64,000 bases of DNA from JAVVHE01 sp038238915 (GCA_038238915.1 JBBSFH010000002.1:124001-188000); one strand, 5' to 3'. Shown: positions 17,530 to 27,695, counted from the stretch's first letter. A program made the numbers and translations. The notes: generated by a model from the letters alone, not told the origin.

Positions 17530-19422
17530 ATGCTGGTCAACATCGATAATGGCGGCACACTGACCGACATTTGCGTCACCGATGGCGACCGGGTGTGGCG
17601 GACCAAGACGCTGACGACGCCGTTTGACCTGTCGCAGTGCCTGATAGACGGACTGCGCAAGGCCTCGACGGCGGTATTCGGCGAGGAGGACCTTGAACGG
17701 CTGCTGCTCTCGACCGACCACATCCGCTATTCGACAACACAAGGGACCAACGCTCTCGTCGAGAGACGCGGGCCGCGGCTCGGGCTCATTACGGACAGCT
17801 CGGCGGACGCCGTGGCTGCCGCCAATCCGGAACTGTTCGCGGTGCTGGTCGGGGAGCGCCACGCCGTTTTACCCACGTCTGGCGACGATCACCGCGTGGA
17901 CGCCGTCCGGACGGTGTCCGATCTCGCTGCACGGGGGGCCAACCGGATCGTCGTGTCCTTCGTCGGCAACGGCGGACGCGCGGCCGAAGCAGCGGTGAAG
18001 CGCGCGCTGTTGCGGGCGTTCCCGCCGCACTTGCTCCGGGCCGTGCCGATCCTCCACGCGCACGATTTGGCCGCCGATGCCGACGATACACGGCGGACGT
18101 GGACAGCGCTGTTCAATGCCTTCCTCCATCCTGCGATGGAGCGTTTCCTCTATGCCGCCGAGCACAAGCTTCGCGATGCGCGGGCGCAGCGGCCACTGCT
18201 GATCTTCGGCAACGATGGCCGGTCGGCGCGCGTTGCCAAGACCGTTGCGGTAAGGACTTACGGCTCGGGACCGCGCGGCGGCGCGGACGGGGCGGCGCAG
18301 CTGGCCAAGCATCACGGCATCGCGCAATTGATTTCGCTCGACATCGGCGGCACGACGACCGACGTCGCGGTAATCGAAAACGGCGTTCCCCGTGTTCACC
18401 GCTTCGGCCGTATCGAAGGCGTCGAGACCAGTTTCGCGTTGGCCGATGTGACCAGCTTCGGCGCGGGCGGCAGTTCGATCCTGCGCGTCGACGGGGAGTC
18501 CATTGCGGTCGGACCGCGTAGCGTTGGAAGCACGCCCGGCCCGGCCTGCTTCGGCCTTGGCGGTACCAGCGCGACGATCACCGATGCCTTCTTCGCCAGT
18601 GGCCTGCTTGATCCCAATTCCTATTTCGGCGGAGCAATGAAGATCGACCTCGACCGGGCGACCGCTGCCATCGCGCGCGAGATCGCCGCTCCGCTTGGGC
18701 TCGGCATCCATGCCGCCATACAGGCACTGGAAGACGCCTGGGCGGGGCGCGTCGCCGACGGCGTCCGCGCCTGTATCGACCCCCGGGCCGGAGCGGTGAT
18801 GGCGGCGTTCGGCGGGGCCGGACCGTTCATCATTTGCCGAATTGCCGACCTGCTCGGCATCGATCGCGTACTGATCCCCCGGATGGCGGCGATCTTCTCG
18901 GCATTCGGCATCGGCTTCTCGGATATCGGCCACGACTACGTCCTGCCGCTCGCCTCTGCGGATGAAGCTCCGGCCGTGATCGCACGGCTCCGTGAGATAG
19001 GCGCTCGCGGAATGCGCGCCGAAGCGATCGATCCGGCGCAATGCACCGAGCGGTTGAGCCTGATCGCCGATCGCGACGGCGAACAACTCGTAACACCGGT
19101 GACGGGAGATGCGGTCGCCGACGTTACAGGCGCGAGGCTGTCGCTGCGACTGACGATTGCCCGCGCATTGCCACATCCGGTTCTTTCAGGACAATTCGGG
19201 GGCGCCAGCCTGCCCGCGTCGCCATCGGGCACGCGCACCCTGCTATTGGGCGACGGTCAACGCGCCGTGCCGGTCTACCGCATCGAGGCGCTTGCGCCCG
19301 GCAGCGGAGCCGCAGGTCCGGCGGTACTGGAGGAGGAGTTTTTCACCTGCCGCGTTGACGTCGGCTGGCGCTTCGACACCAGCGACAGCGGCGACATCAT
19401 GCTGAGCAAGGAACGGCCATGA
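17530..19422 (+). CDS. Hydantoinase/acetone carboxylase-type ATPase subunit (HyuA-like, first copy)
   Basis: 630-residue member of the HyuA/AcxA/oxoprolinase A family, which phosphorylates substrate or bicarbonate with ATP in ketone carboxylases. The ATG at 17530 comes 4 bp after the receptor stop. The actin-like ATPase motifs are seen: N-terminal NGGTLTDICV, ISLDIGGTTTDVAVI mid-protein, SFGAGGSSI and GSTPGPACFG. It is shorter and more divergent than the second HyuA (19830). Being first of five overlapping genes in the order HyuA-small-HyuA-HyuB-small, it matches the alpha subunit type of acetophenone carboxylase. Confidence 0.85.
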   Translation: MLVNIDNGGTLTDICVTDGDRVWRTKTLTTPFDLSQCLIDGLRKASTAVFGEEDLERLLLSTDHIRYSTTQGTNALVERRGPRLGLITDSSADAVAAANPELFAVLVGERHAVLPTSGDDHRVDAVRTVSDLAARGANRIVVSFVGNGGRAAEAAVKRALLRAFPPHLLRAVPILHAHDLAADADDTRRTWTALFNAFLHPAMERFLYAAEHKLRDARAQRPLLIFGNDGRSARVAKTVAVRTYGSGPRGGADGAAQLAKHHGIAQLISLDIGGTTTDVAVIENGVPRVHRFGRIEGVETSFALADVTSFGAGGSSILRVDGESIAVGPRSVGSTPGPACFGLGGTSATITDAFFASGLLDPNSYFGGAMKIDLDRATAAIAREIAAPLGLGIHAAIQALEDAWAGRVADGVRACIDPRAGAVMAAFGGAGPFIICRIADLLGIDRVLIPRMAAIFSAFGIGFSDIGHDYVLPLASADEAPAVIARLREIGARGMRAEAIDPAQCTERLSLIADRDGEQLVTPVTGDAVADVTGARLSLRLTIARALPHPVLSGQFGGASLPASPSGTRTLLLGDGQRAVPVYRIEALAPGSGAAGPAVLEEEFFTCRVDVGWRFDTSDSGDIMLSKERP

Positions 19423-19817
19423 AGGTGCTGATAACCGAATATCTCCGCATTGATCTCGCAAGCGAACGATGGGAGTGTCGCCGGTGCAGCCATGTCCACG
19501 GCGATGCGCGGCAGAACTACAAGCACGGACTGTTGGTTTACGACCGCGATCCGACCGAGATCCATCGCCCGTTGCTCGACACGAACTTGTACGATCGCAG
19601 CTTCGCGCCCGATCCGAGATGGTGCCGCATCCTCGAATATTATTGCCCGAGCTGCGGCACGCTGGTCGAGGCCGAGTATCTGCCGCCGGGCCACCCGCCG
19701 CTGCACGACATCGAACTCGATATCGACGCGCTCAAAATCCAGTGGGCGACCCGTGAGGAAGTGCCCGAACCGGTTGCCGTCGAGGCGCCGCCGCGCCGCG
19801 TTCATCATCAGCACTAA
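19419..19817 (+). CDS. Acetone carboxylase gamma-like zinc-ribbon subunit
   Basis: 132 residues; ATGA overlap with the preceding HyuA-like gene. It resembles the acetone/acetophenone carboxylase small subunit: a zinc ribbon built by CRRC (about 20-23) and CPSC (about 75-78) and the typical 'N..R.FAPDPRWCRILEYYCPSCGTL' layout (recognised from the segments APDPRWC and EYYCPSC). In the family it is a structural, metal-holding subunit of the heteromultimer. The C-terminal tail is Pro/His-rich. Confidence 0.82.
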   Translation: MKVLITEYLRIDLASERWECRRCSHVHGDARQNYKHGLLVYDRDPTEIHRPLLDTNLYDRSFAPDPRWCRILEYYCPSCGTLVEAEYLPPGHPPLHDIELDIDALKIQWATREEVPEPVAVEAPPRRVHHQH

Positions 19818-19829
19818 GGAACGCCGGGC

Positions 19830-21980
19830 ATGAGGCGCGTCTCGGTTGATATCGGCGGCACCTTCACGGACTGCTTTGTCGTTTGGGACAAGCGCACGGT
19901 GGCGGGTAAGGCACTGACAACGCATCATAACCTGTCGCTCGGTTTCAATGATTCGCTGCGAAACGCTTGCGAAGAACTCGGAACCGATGTTGGCACGATC
20001 CTGAGGGGCGTCGATTCGGTCCGCTATGCAACCACGCTAGGCACCAATGCGCTGATCGAGCGCAAAGGGCCGCGCATCGGTGCGCTGGTGACGGTCGGTT
20101 TTAAGTCAACGATCCCGATCGCGCGCGGCCGGGGCTATGGCGAAGGCCTCGACCAGTCAAAGCAACAGGACATCCCCAACGCCGAACGGCCCCGACCGAT
20201 CGTGCCGATCCCGATGATCCGAGAGGTGCGCGAACGTGTCGACTACCGCGGCCGGGTGTTTCTCACGCTCGACGAGGACGACCTTCGACAGCGCATCCGC
20301 GAACTGGTCGACGCCGGCGCTGAAGCGCTGATCGTCCTGTTCACCAACAGCGTGGTCAACCCGGCCCATGAATTGCGCGCGCGCGAAATTTTTCTGGAGG
20401 AGTATCCAGCGCACTTGCTCGGCTCGATTCCGCTCCTGCTGTCGCACCAGGTGGCGGGGCGGAAGGGCGAATATGCCCGCGGCATGTCGACGATCATGGA
20501 CGCCTTCCTCCACTCAACGATGTACCATGGCCTCGGCACGCTTGAGCTCAACCTGCGCGCCCTGGGCTACGACAAGCCGATGCTGGTGAACCACAATAGC
20601 GGCGGCATGGCACAGCTAAATTCGACCGATGCGCTGCAGACGGTCCATTCCGGACCAGTGTCGGGTATCGCCGCCAGCGAAAGTCTCGCGCGGCAGGCGA
20701 ACCTCGGCAACGTCATCGCCACGGACATGGGTGGGACCAGTTTCGACATCGGTATCGTCGTCGAGGACGGCGTCAAATACTACGACTTCAATCCCGTCAT
20801 CGACCGCTGGCTGGTGTCGATCCCGATGGTCCACCTGAAGACGCTGGGTGCCGGAGGTGGGTCAATCGCCGCCTATGATCAAATGTTTAAGACGGTTCGC
20901 ATCGGCCCCGAAAGCGCGGGTTCGGATCCCGGCCCTGCCTGCTACGACCGCGGCGGGCTCAATCCGACGGTTACCGACGCGGACCTGCTGCTCGGGTATC
21001 TCGATCCGGCAAACTACGCCAACGGCACGATTCCCTTGAGTGCCCGCCGCGCCCGCCGCGTCATCGAGGACCAGCTCGGAGATGAACTCGGACTGGCGCC
21101 TGTCGAGATCGCCAAGCTGATCAAATCGACCGCCGACGCCAATATGGCGAACGGCATTTCGACCGAGCTGCGGACGCGCGGTTACGACCCCGCCGCCTTC
21201 ACCATGCTTGCTTATGGCGGCAACGGCCCGCTGCACGCGTGCGGCATCGCTGCGGCGCTGGGCGTCGACAAGGTGTTGGCACCGCCGTTCGCGTCGGTGT
21301 TCTCGGCGTGCGGGGCGGGCAGCATGGACCAGATGCATATCCACGAGATGAGCATTTATTCGGTCCTGTTCGACGCGAACACCAAGATGATCTTCGGCGA
21401 CTTCGATAGCTTCAACGCCAATGTCGCGACCCTCGAGGCACGCGGCCGGGCCGACCTGCAGCGCCAGGGAATGGCCGAGGGCGACATCCGTTACCGGCTC
21501 GAACTTGATATGCGCTATGGCAACCAGCGCGTGCAGACGGCGGTGGTGACTGATGTCACCCGGCTGGCCAGCCGCGTCGACGTGTTGCGGCTGATCGACC
21601 AGTTCTTCACCCGCTACGGCGAGCGCTTCGGCGAAGGCAGCCAGTCGCCCGAGGCCGGCGTGCGGATCAACACGATGCGCGTCTGCACCTATGTTGCGAC
21701 GCCCGCGATCCGCTTCGAAGACCTTTCGCGCGGCATCGCCCCGCAATCGATGCCTGCGGCCGAGGGTAGCCGCGACTGTCATTTCATCGGCCACGACGGC
21801 CCGCTGAGTACGGCGACCTATGGAGAGGCGGCGCTCCTGCCCGGTGCAATCATCTTCGGCCCGGCGATCATCACGACCCGCGATACGACATATCTCGTTG
21901 AGCCCGGCTGGCGGGTCGAAGCGGCAACGCAAGGTGCGGTCTGGTTCCTCCGCGAAGTTGCCAAACAGGGAGCGATATGA
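19830..21980 (+). CDS. Hydantoinase/acetone carboxylase ATPase subunit (HyuA, second copy)
   Basis: 716-residue HyuA-type subunit with the full family length. Motifs: N-terminal VDIGGTFTDCFVVW, LGTNALIERKGPR, the actin-like second phosphate loop TDMGGTSFDIGIV, TLGAGGGSIA, and SAGSDPGPACYDRGG. The C-terminal part carries GNGPLHACGIA. Together with the first copy this gives two ATPase subunits, as in acetophenone carboxylase, which spends two ATP per carboxylation. It ends with an ATGA overlap onto the HyuB gene. Confidence 0.92.
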   Translation: MRRVSVDIGGTFTDCFVVWDKRTVAGKALTTHHNLSLGFNDSLRNACEELGTDVGTILRGVDSVRYATTLGTNALIERKGPRIGALVTVGFKSTIPIARGRGYGEGLDQSKQQDIPNAERPRPIVPIPMIREVRERVDYRGRVFLTLDEDDLRQRIRELVDAGAEALIVLFTNSVVNPAHELRAREIFLEEYPAHLLGSIPLLLSHQVAGRKGEYARGMSTIMDAFLHSTMYHGLGTLELNLRALGYDKPMLVNHNSGGMAQLNSTDALQTVHSGPVSGIAASESLARQANLGNVIATDMGGTSFDIGIVVEDGVKYYDFNPVIDRWLVSIPMVHLKTLGAGGGSIAAYDQMFKTVRIGPESAGSDPGPACYDRGGLNPTVTDADLLLGYLDPANYANGTIPLSARRARRVIEDQLGDELGLAPVEIAKLIKSTADANMANGISTELRTRGYDPAAFTMLAYGGNGPLHACGIAAALGVDKVLAPPFASVFSACGAGSMDQMHIHEMSIYSVLFDANTKMIFGDFDSFNANVATLEARGRADLQRQGMAEGDIRYRLELDMRYGNQRVQTAVVTDVTRLASRVDVLRLIDQFFTRYGERFGEGSQSPEAGVRINTMRVCTYVATPAIRFEDLSRGIAPQSMPAAEGSRDCHFIGHDGPLSTATYGEAALLPGAIIFGPAIITTRDTTYLVEPGWRVEAATQGAVWFLREVAKQGAI

Positions 21981-24220
21981 TGCCCAGCCACTCCAGCGAG
22001 GTCGAGGAACAGGGCCTCCTCGACAAGTTTCTTGCGGAACAGAACCTGTTCCTCGGCCCCGATCCGGCGATCATGCGGGACCACAGCTTTGGTCCGCGCA
22101 CGTCGTACGAGAACACTGTTCTGTCGCGCCCGCTTGATTTGCACAAGCTCAGCCACGTCCGTGGGCTGATCAACTCGGCGCTCGACGAAAGCTACGTCAT
22201 GGTCGAGCAGATGGGGGCAGCACCGGGGGCCAAGTGGGGGGATCTCGTCACCGCGATCTTCACGCCGTCGGGCGACCTGTCGATGATTGCCCCTCACGGC
22301 ATCATCGCCTTCGCCTCCTGCTGCCACTACCCGATCAAATTCATCATCAAGAACTTCGTCGACGATCCGACGGTCGGCGTCCGCGACGGAGACGGTTTCA
22401 TTCACAACGACGCGCGCTATGGCGGCATTCACAACACCGACCAATCGATGATGATTCCGGTCTATTGGCAGGGTGAGCTAGTCTGTTGGGTATCCTCGAC
22501 CATCCACGAAGGCGAGAACGGCGCAACCGAGCCGGGCGGAATGCCGGCGGCGGCTGAGAGCAAATACGACGAAGGGCTGAAAATGAGCCCATTCAAGATC
22601 GTCGAGAACTTCAAGATCAAGCGCGACCTGTTAACGTTCCTGCAGAATTCGGTGCGCGACCCCAAGCTCCAGCTGGAGGACATGAAGGTCAAGCTGCACG
22701 CCGTGCTGCGCCTGCGCGAGCGGGTGATGTCGATCCTGACCCAACACGGCCGCGACGCCTTCGCCGCGACGATGCGCAAGAACCTGGAGGATGTCGGCGA
22801 CGAGGTACGGCGGCGTATCCGCGAACTGCCCGACGGAACAACGCGGGTACTCGCCTTCATGGACTCCACACTGCGTGAGAACGCAATGCAAAAAATTGGC
22901 ATGACGGTGACGGTCAAGGGCGACCGCATGACTTTCGATTTTCGCGGCTGCAGCCCACAGTTCCTTAATCGCGCGGTCAACACCAACATCGCCAGCTTCA
23001 AGGCGGCGCTGGTCACCGGTCTGCTGCAGAACGTATGGCCCGACCTGCCGCACACGATGGGTATCCTGTCGCCGATCGAAATCTTGTCGGACCCCGGCAG
23101 CCTGATCGATGCGGTCCCCGATGCACCGCAGGCGATGAGTCTGATGCCGTTGTTCAAGGCGTGCGTGCTGCCGACAACAACGATGGCCAAGCTGTCTTAT
23201 GGCCTACCCAACCGATACACGGCGATCCTTGCACCGCAATACGATCAGGCGGCGACCTTTATCTACGGTGGCCTGACCCAGCACGGCGACGTCACCGGCA
23301 ATTTCTGCGCCGATATCAACGGCAACGGCCAGGGCGCGCGATCGGATCGCGACGGCGAGCATTCGCTTGCTCCGGTGTTCGGCTTCATGTGCGACACCGG
23401 CGAACATGAAATTGCTGAGGAAGATACGCCAATCGTCCGTCTGGGCGCGCAGGTGCTGGCTAAAGACCGGGTCGGCTTCGGCAAGTATCGTGGTGGTCTC
23501 GGCTACGAACAGATAGCGACAGTTCGGGACAGCAATATGTGGGGGTTCATGACCGGCTGCGAGGGGTCGAAGTTCTCCTCCACGCAAGGGTTGTTTGGTG
23601 GCTATTCATCGCCGGTCTATCAGCTCTGTAAAATCAAGAATTTCAATGTCTTTGATGTACTCCGTGACAACCCAAAGCAGGTCGACTTCGACATGCTCGC
23701 GCTGATGAATAACCAGTCGCTACCTGGAACCTATTCTGTTCACGACATGGGGATGACGTTCGAGCTGTGCCAGGAGGGCGAGCTCTACATGATATGCCAG
23801 GGAACCGGCGGCGGCTATGGCGACGTCCTTGAACGCGAGCCCGACGCGGTCATGAGAGACGTCGCGGAAGACCTGATCAGTCCGGCAACCGCGCGCATAA
23901 TCTATCACGTCGTGTTTGACGAGGCGACGCTGACACTCGATCGCGACCTCACAGACGCTGCCCGCGCCGATGAGCGTCTTGCGCGGATCGCTCGCGGCAA
24001 GCCGTTCGACGAGTTCTGCGCTGGATGGGTGACACCCGAACCACCCATCGACATTCCGTATTTTGGATCATGGGACGACCCGTCGCAGATCTACGCCGGT
24101 CTGCCCGGCGATCGGATCAGGACGACGGCGGCGGAGCAGACGGGCGTATTCATGCCCAATCCCAAGGATCTCCGGATCGCCGAACTCGAAGCCGAAATCG
24201 CGCGAATGAAGGCCGCTTGA
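21977..24220 (+). CDS. Hydantoinase B / acetone carboxylase catalytic subunit
   Basis: 747-residue HyuB/oxoprolinase B-type subunit, the part that joins the activated ketone (enol phosphate in the known enzymes) and CO2. Seen: DGFIHNDARYGGIHNTD (about 139-155), rich in His/Asp as at the metal site of the family, the His177 region STIHEGE, and the C-terminal glycine-rich QGTGGGYGD. The last ~15 residues form a charged helix. The start ATG 21977 overlaps the HyuA stop; the second ATG is three bases later. Confidence 0.9.
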   Translation: MMPSHSSEVEEQGLLDKFLAEQNLFLGPDPAIMRDHSFGPRTSYENTVLSRPLDLHKLSHVRGLINSALDESYVMVEQMGAAPGAKWGDLVTAIFTPSGDLSMIAPHGIIAFASCCHYPIKFIIKNFVDDPTVGVRDGDGFIHNDARYGGIHNTDQSMMIPVYWQGELVCWVSSTIHEGENGATEPGGMPAAAESKYDEGLKMSPFKIVENFKIKRDLLTFLQNSVRDPKLQLEDMKVKLHAVLRLRERVMSILTQHGRDAFAATMRKNLEDVGDEVRRRIRELPDGTTRVLAFMDSTLRENAMQKIGMTVTVKGDRMTFDFRGCSPQFLNRAVNTNIASFKAALVTGLLQNVWPDLPHTMGILSPIEILSDPGSLIDAVPDAPQAMSLMPLFKACVLPTTTMAKLSYGLPNRYTAILAPQYDQAATFIYGGLTQHGDVTGNFCADINGNGQGARSDRDGEHSLAPVFGFMCDTGEHEIAEEDTPIVRLGAQVLAKDRVGFGKYRGGLGYEQIATVRDSNMWGFMTGCEGSKFSSTQGLFGGYSSPVYQLCKIKNFNVFDVLRDNPKQVDFDMLALMNNQSLPGTYSVHDMGMTFELCQEGELYMICQGTGGGYGDVLEREPDAVMRDVAEDLISPATARIIYHVVFDEATLTLDRDLTDAARADERLARIARGKPFDEFCAGWVTPEPPIDIPYFGSWDDPSQIYAGLPGDRIRTTAAEQTGVFMPNPKDLRIAELEAEIARMKAA

Positions 24221-24221
24221 C

Positions 24222-24971
24222 ATGGCGAGGGTCGCGGCCGTGACGGCGGAGCGCCAGACGCTGCACCTTGACTGGCTCGACTATGCCGTGGCGCTTCTCG
24301 CCGGCGGCGGGTTGAACTGGGCCGATGCACAGTCCGTAGCGACGCTGTATGGCAAGGCGCAGGCGCTGCTCCCGTCGGACCTGATCGTCGTGCCGTTCGA
24401 GCGCATCGTAACCGCACACGTCGCCGCGCACCCGGCGCTTGCGGCGGCGATGGCGGCCAAGCCCCACGGTGCCGAGCCGCTGCGGGCGTTACTTCGCGAT
24501 GTCGGGCTGCGTGCGATGGTGGCGGACGTGATGGTTAGGGTCGGCCGCGCGACGACGCCCGCCCTGCTGGCGATCTCGGTCGCCGATCCGGCAAGCTTGG
24601 CGCGGTGGGCGGCGGCTCTCGCCGACGTGGCGCAACCTGAACCGGACGAGGATCTCGCAGACGATGCTGCCGCCTATCTCGCCGACGCGCTGCGCGGGTT
24701 CGCCGACACCCCACTCGCGGCCGTAGTCATCGCCGACGCGCAGCCACGCTTCAGAGAGTTCCTCGCGCCGGTGCGCAAGGTCGCGGCACATTACGGGTGG
24801 GATGTGGGCATCGCCGGTGGCGCCGACCCCGCATTCAATTTCGCACTTGATCCCCATCCGCCTGGCGACATCATGTCTCCGGCACCGATCAGCAGTGTTG
24901 TCATCCCGGCCGACATGCTGCCCGAAGTCGCGCTGGCCACCGTCGTTGCCCTGCGAAAGGCCATGTCATGA
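24222..24971 (+). CDS. Probable fifth (epsilon-like) subunit of the ketone carboxylase
   Basis: 249 residues starting 1 bp after the HyuB stop and overlapping the next gene by ATGA. Alanine-rich and helical, with no catalytic motif that I recognise. Acetophenone carboxylase in Aromatoleum has five genes in the order large-small-large-large-epsilon, and this gene occupies the position of the epsilon subunit; the assignment is by gene order and size (epsilon is somewhat larger, ~34 kDa), not by clear sequence similarity. Confidence 0.5.
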   Translation: MARVAAVTAERQTLHLDWLDYAVALLAGGGLNWADAQSVATLYGKAQALLPSDLIVVPFERIVTAHVAAHPALAAAMAAKPHGAEPLRALLRDVGLRAMVADVMVRVGRATTPALLAISVADPASLARWAAALADVAQPEPDEDLADDAAAYLADALRGFADTPLAAVVIADAQPRFREFLAPVRKVAAHYGWDVGIAGGADPAFNFALDPHPPGDIMSPAPISSVVIPADMLPEVALATVVALRKAMS

Positions 24972-25743
24972 CGATGCGACGTTTCGTCGGCAAGACCGTC
25001 CTCGTGACCGGAGCCGCGCGCGGCATTGGCTTGGCCGCAGCGTCCGAGTTCGCTCGGGAAGGCGCAATCGTCTACGCTAGCGACATTGATGGTGTGGCGC
25101 TTTCCCCAGCAGTGGCGGCGCTCGTAGCTGCAGGGCTTGATGTCACCGCTGCGGTGCAGGACGTGACCGACGAGGCACGGTGGACCAGCATCGTCGCGAG
25201 CATCGTCGCCGCGCACGGTCGGCTCGACGTGCTGGTCAACAACGCGGGGGCAGGGTTCCTGCTTCAGTCGAAGAAACCAGCCTGGCGCAATGGCGCGAGC
25301 TGATGGCGATCAACCTCGAAAGCGTTTTTCTTGGCACCCGCGCCGCCATAGGCGTGATGAAAGCGACCGGCGGCGTCATCGTCAACGTCGCCTCGATCGC
25401 CGCCAACGTCGCCGAGCCGCTGTTCCCCGCCTATAATGCGACCAAGGGTGGCGTGGCGATGTTCACCAAGGCCGCCGCGGTCGACTGCGCCCGGAAAGGT
25501 TGGCCGATCCGCATAAACTCGCTTCATCCGGGTTATTGCCAGACGAAGCTTGTCAGCGATGCCGTCTCCGGGCTTGGTGACGGTGCGGCGGCATTCGTCG
25601 ATCAGGTCGCGGCGGCAATCCCGCTCGGCCGACTAGCGACAACGCTTGAGATCGCACGGCCGCTGCTGTTCCTTGCCAGTGACGACGCGGCGTACATGAT
25701 CGGCTCCGAACTGATCGTCGATGGTGGCTATGTCGCGATTTGA
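24968..25743 (+). pseudogene. Short-chain dehydrogenase, interrupted by a frameshift
   Basis: Classical SDR. The N-terminal frame (from ATG 24968) gives the coenzyme motif TGAARGIG and the NNAG motif, then stops at 25303. The rest continues in another frame from about 25265 as VEETSLAQWRELMAINLESVF, with catalytic SIAAN...YNATK and the C-terminal IGSELIVDGGY. One base is missing (or two added) between CTGCTTCA and GTCGAAG. Restored, the protein would be ~258 residues, a normal SDR. By context it would interconvert a secondary alcohol and the ketone carboxylated by the neighbouring enzyme. Confidence 0.85.
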
Positions 25744-25794
25744 CCTCGTTCGGCCGAACGGTGCGAAACAACTGTGACAGAACGGAGCCATGCC

Positions 25795-26577
25795 ATGCCC
25801 CATATCGACCTTGCCGGGCGCTGCGCCCTCGTCACCGGCGGCGCGACAGGCATCGGCATGGCGATCGCCGAGGCTCTGGTTGCCGCAGGCGCGAGGGTCG
25901 CGATCTCCGACATCGACCGCAATGGCGGCGTGGCAACCGCCAGTCGTATCGGCGCGCACTTTATCGCTTTCGACGTTACTGACGATGTCGGTTGGGCGGC
26001 CGCAATGCCAGCGGTCAAGACCGCGCTCGGCGGCCTCGACGCATTGGTCAACAACGCGGGGATCGAAATCTCTGGTCTGGTGATCGACACCGACGCTCTG
26101 GCGCTACGCAAGATGCTCGATGTCAATGTCGTCGGCACCGCGCTCGGGCTCAAGCATGGCTTCCGCGCGATGAAACCACCGGGCGGCGCGGGTGGAGCGA
26201 TCGTCAACATCGCCTCGGTTGCCGCGACGATAGCCTTCCCCGGCATCTCGGGCTATTCTGCGACCAAGTCAGCGGTCGACCGTCTGACACGCATCGCGGC
26301 GGCCGAAAGCGGCAGGTTCGGCTACGGCGTCCGCGTCAACTGCCTCTATCCAGGGCTGGTGCCGACCGCGATGGGGGCAAAGCTTGCGGCCGACATGGCA
26401 ACGCTGGGGCTGGCAGCCTCCGCCGAGGAGGCTGCGGCGGGCGTAGTCGCCGCGACCCCGCTTGGACGGCTGGGCGAGGTTGGCGAGATGGCCGATGCCT
26501 GCCTGTTCCTGCTCAGCGGCGCGGCACGTTTCATCACCGGTACCGGGCTCGCGGTCGACGGTGGAATGGGGAGTTAA
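25795..26577 (+). CDS. Short-chain dehydrogenase/reductase
   Basis: 260-residue classical SDR, NAD(P)-dependent. The ATG at 25795 is chosen for GGAG eight bases upstream. Seen: TGGATGIG (about 17-24), an acidic residue after beta-2 (SDIDRNG) that suggests NAD preference, NNAG (about 91-94), the catalytic Ser in IASVAA and YSATK with Tyr/Lys, and the C-terminal GTGLAVDGGMGS. It is intact, unlike its neighbour, and may back it up: oxidation of a secondary alcohol to a ketone, or reduction of a beta-keto intermediate. Confidence 0.92.
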   Translation: MPHIDLAGRCALVTGGATGIGMAIAEALVAAGARVAISDIDRNGGVATASRIGAHFIAFDVTDDVGWAAAMPAVKTALGGLDALVNNAGIEISGLVIDTDALALRKMLDVNVVGTALGLKHGFRAMKPPGGAGGAIVNIASVAATIAFPGISGYSATKSAVDRLTRIAAAESGRFGYGVRVNCLYPGLVPTAMGAKLAADMATLGLAASAEEAAAGVVAATPLGRLGEVGEMADACLFLLSGAARFITGTGLAVDGGMGS

Positions 26578-26579
26578 AC

Positions 26580-27695
26580 ATGACCAAGCCTGTTATCGTC
26601 TATGGTGCATCGGGTTACACGGGGCGTCTCGTCTGCGAATATCTGCGTGAGCTTGGCGTTCCGTTCATCGCTGCCGGGCGCGATAAAGCACGGACCCAGG
26701 CGGTGCTGGACAAGGTGCCCGGCATCGACAGCGCCGACTACGAGGTGGTCGAAGTGGCACACTCCGTGGAGGCGCTGACCGCGCTGTTCACCGGGGCCAG
26801 GGTGGTGTGCAACATGGTTGGGCCGTTCATCAAATATGGTCCGCAAGTCGTCGAGGCGGCGCTGGCGGCGGGGTGTCACTACCTCGATACAACCGGCGAG
26901 CAGGACTGGATGATGATCGCCGACGAACGCTGGGGCGACGCCTATGCGTCCAAGGGTCTCCTGCTCTCCCCGTGCGTCGCGCAGATGTACACCACCGGCG
27001 AGATCGCGGCGAACCTCTGCCTTGAAACGCCGGGCATGGACACGCTTGACGTCCTCGTCTTGTGGCGCGGCTTTCCAACCTATGCTTCGACGCAAACGAT
27101 CTTCACCATCCTCAAAGCCAAGTGGCACTATTTGCAGGACAACAAGCTGGTCGAATGGCCGATGCAGCAGACCTTTGAGGTCGCGGTCCCCGGTCAGCAT
27201 TTGACCACTCTGGCGCTGCCGTGGGGCGGCACCGCGCATCCATTGTGGTTCCGCCGCGATCCCCGCGTCGCCAGCGTCAAGGTGATGGGCGGTGTGTTTG
27301 CCCGAGAGGTGATGGAAGGCGTTGTCGCGATGACCAAGATGTTCGAGACCGATATCGCGCCGTTGCCGCCCGAACAGCAGGAAGCACGCTTGGCTGCGAT
27401 GGCTGACAGCGTGCAGGCGGCGATGCCGCCGCGTGAAAATCCGCGTCTGAACACCTCGATCGACTCGGTCCATGCCTCGGGACCGCTGGCGCGGGCACAC
27501 TGCGTCATCCACGGCAACTGCAACTACAAGCAGACCGGGCTGCTCCAGGCCTTTGCGGCAGCGTCGTTACTGCAAGCGCCGCCCAAGCGCGTCGGCTTCG
27601 CAAGCGCCTGTCAGGCGTTCGGCTACCGCGAACTGCTCGGCCAACTGCGCGCGTTCGGGCTCGTGATGAAACCGATCGTCACTGTCCACGATTGA
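26580..27695 (+). CDS. Saccharopine dehydrogenase-like NAD(P)-binding protein
   Basis: 371 residues with an N-terminal Rossmann fold of the saccharopine dehydrogenase/trans-acting enoyl reductase type: VIVYGASGYTGRLVCEYL (about 5-22) and VVCNMVGPFIKYG, YLDTTGEQDW. The remainder (DUF5938-like in my recollection) has no catalytic motif I can name. It sits 2 bp after the SDR gene and overlaps the ligase (TGATG), so it belongs to the ketone operon; an oxidoreductase step on a ring or side chain is inference. Confidence 0.8.
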   Translation: MTKPVIVYGASGYTGRLVCEYLRELGVPFIAAGRDKARTQAVLDKVPGIDSADYEVVEVAHSVEALTALFTGARVVCNMVGPFIKYGPQVVEAALAAGCHYLDTTGEQDWMMIADERWGDAYASKGLLLSPCVAQMYTTGEIAANLCLETPGMDTLDVLVLWRGFPTYASTQTIFTILKAKWHYLQDNKLVEWPMQQTFEVAVPGQHLTTLALPWGGTAHPLWFRRDPRVASVKVMGGVFAREVMEGVVAMTKMFETDIAPLPPEQQEARLAAMADSVQAAMPPRENPRLNTSIDSVHASGPLARAHCVIHGNCNYKQTGLLQAFAAASLLQAPPKRVGFASACQAFGYRELLGQLRAFGLVMKPIVTVHD

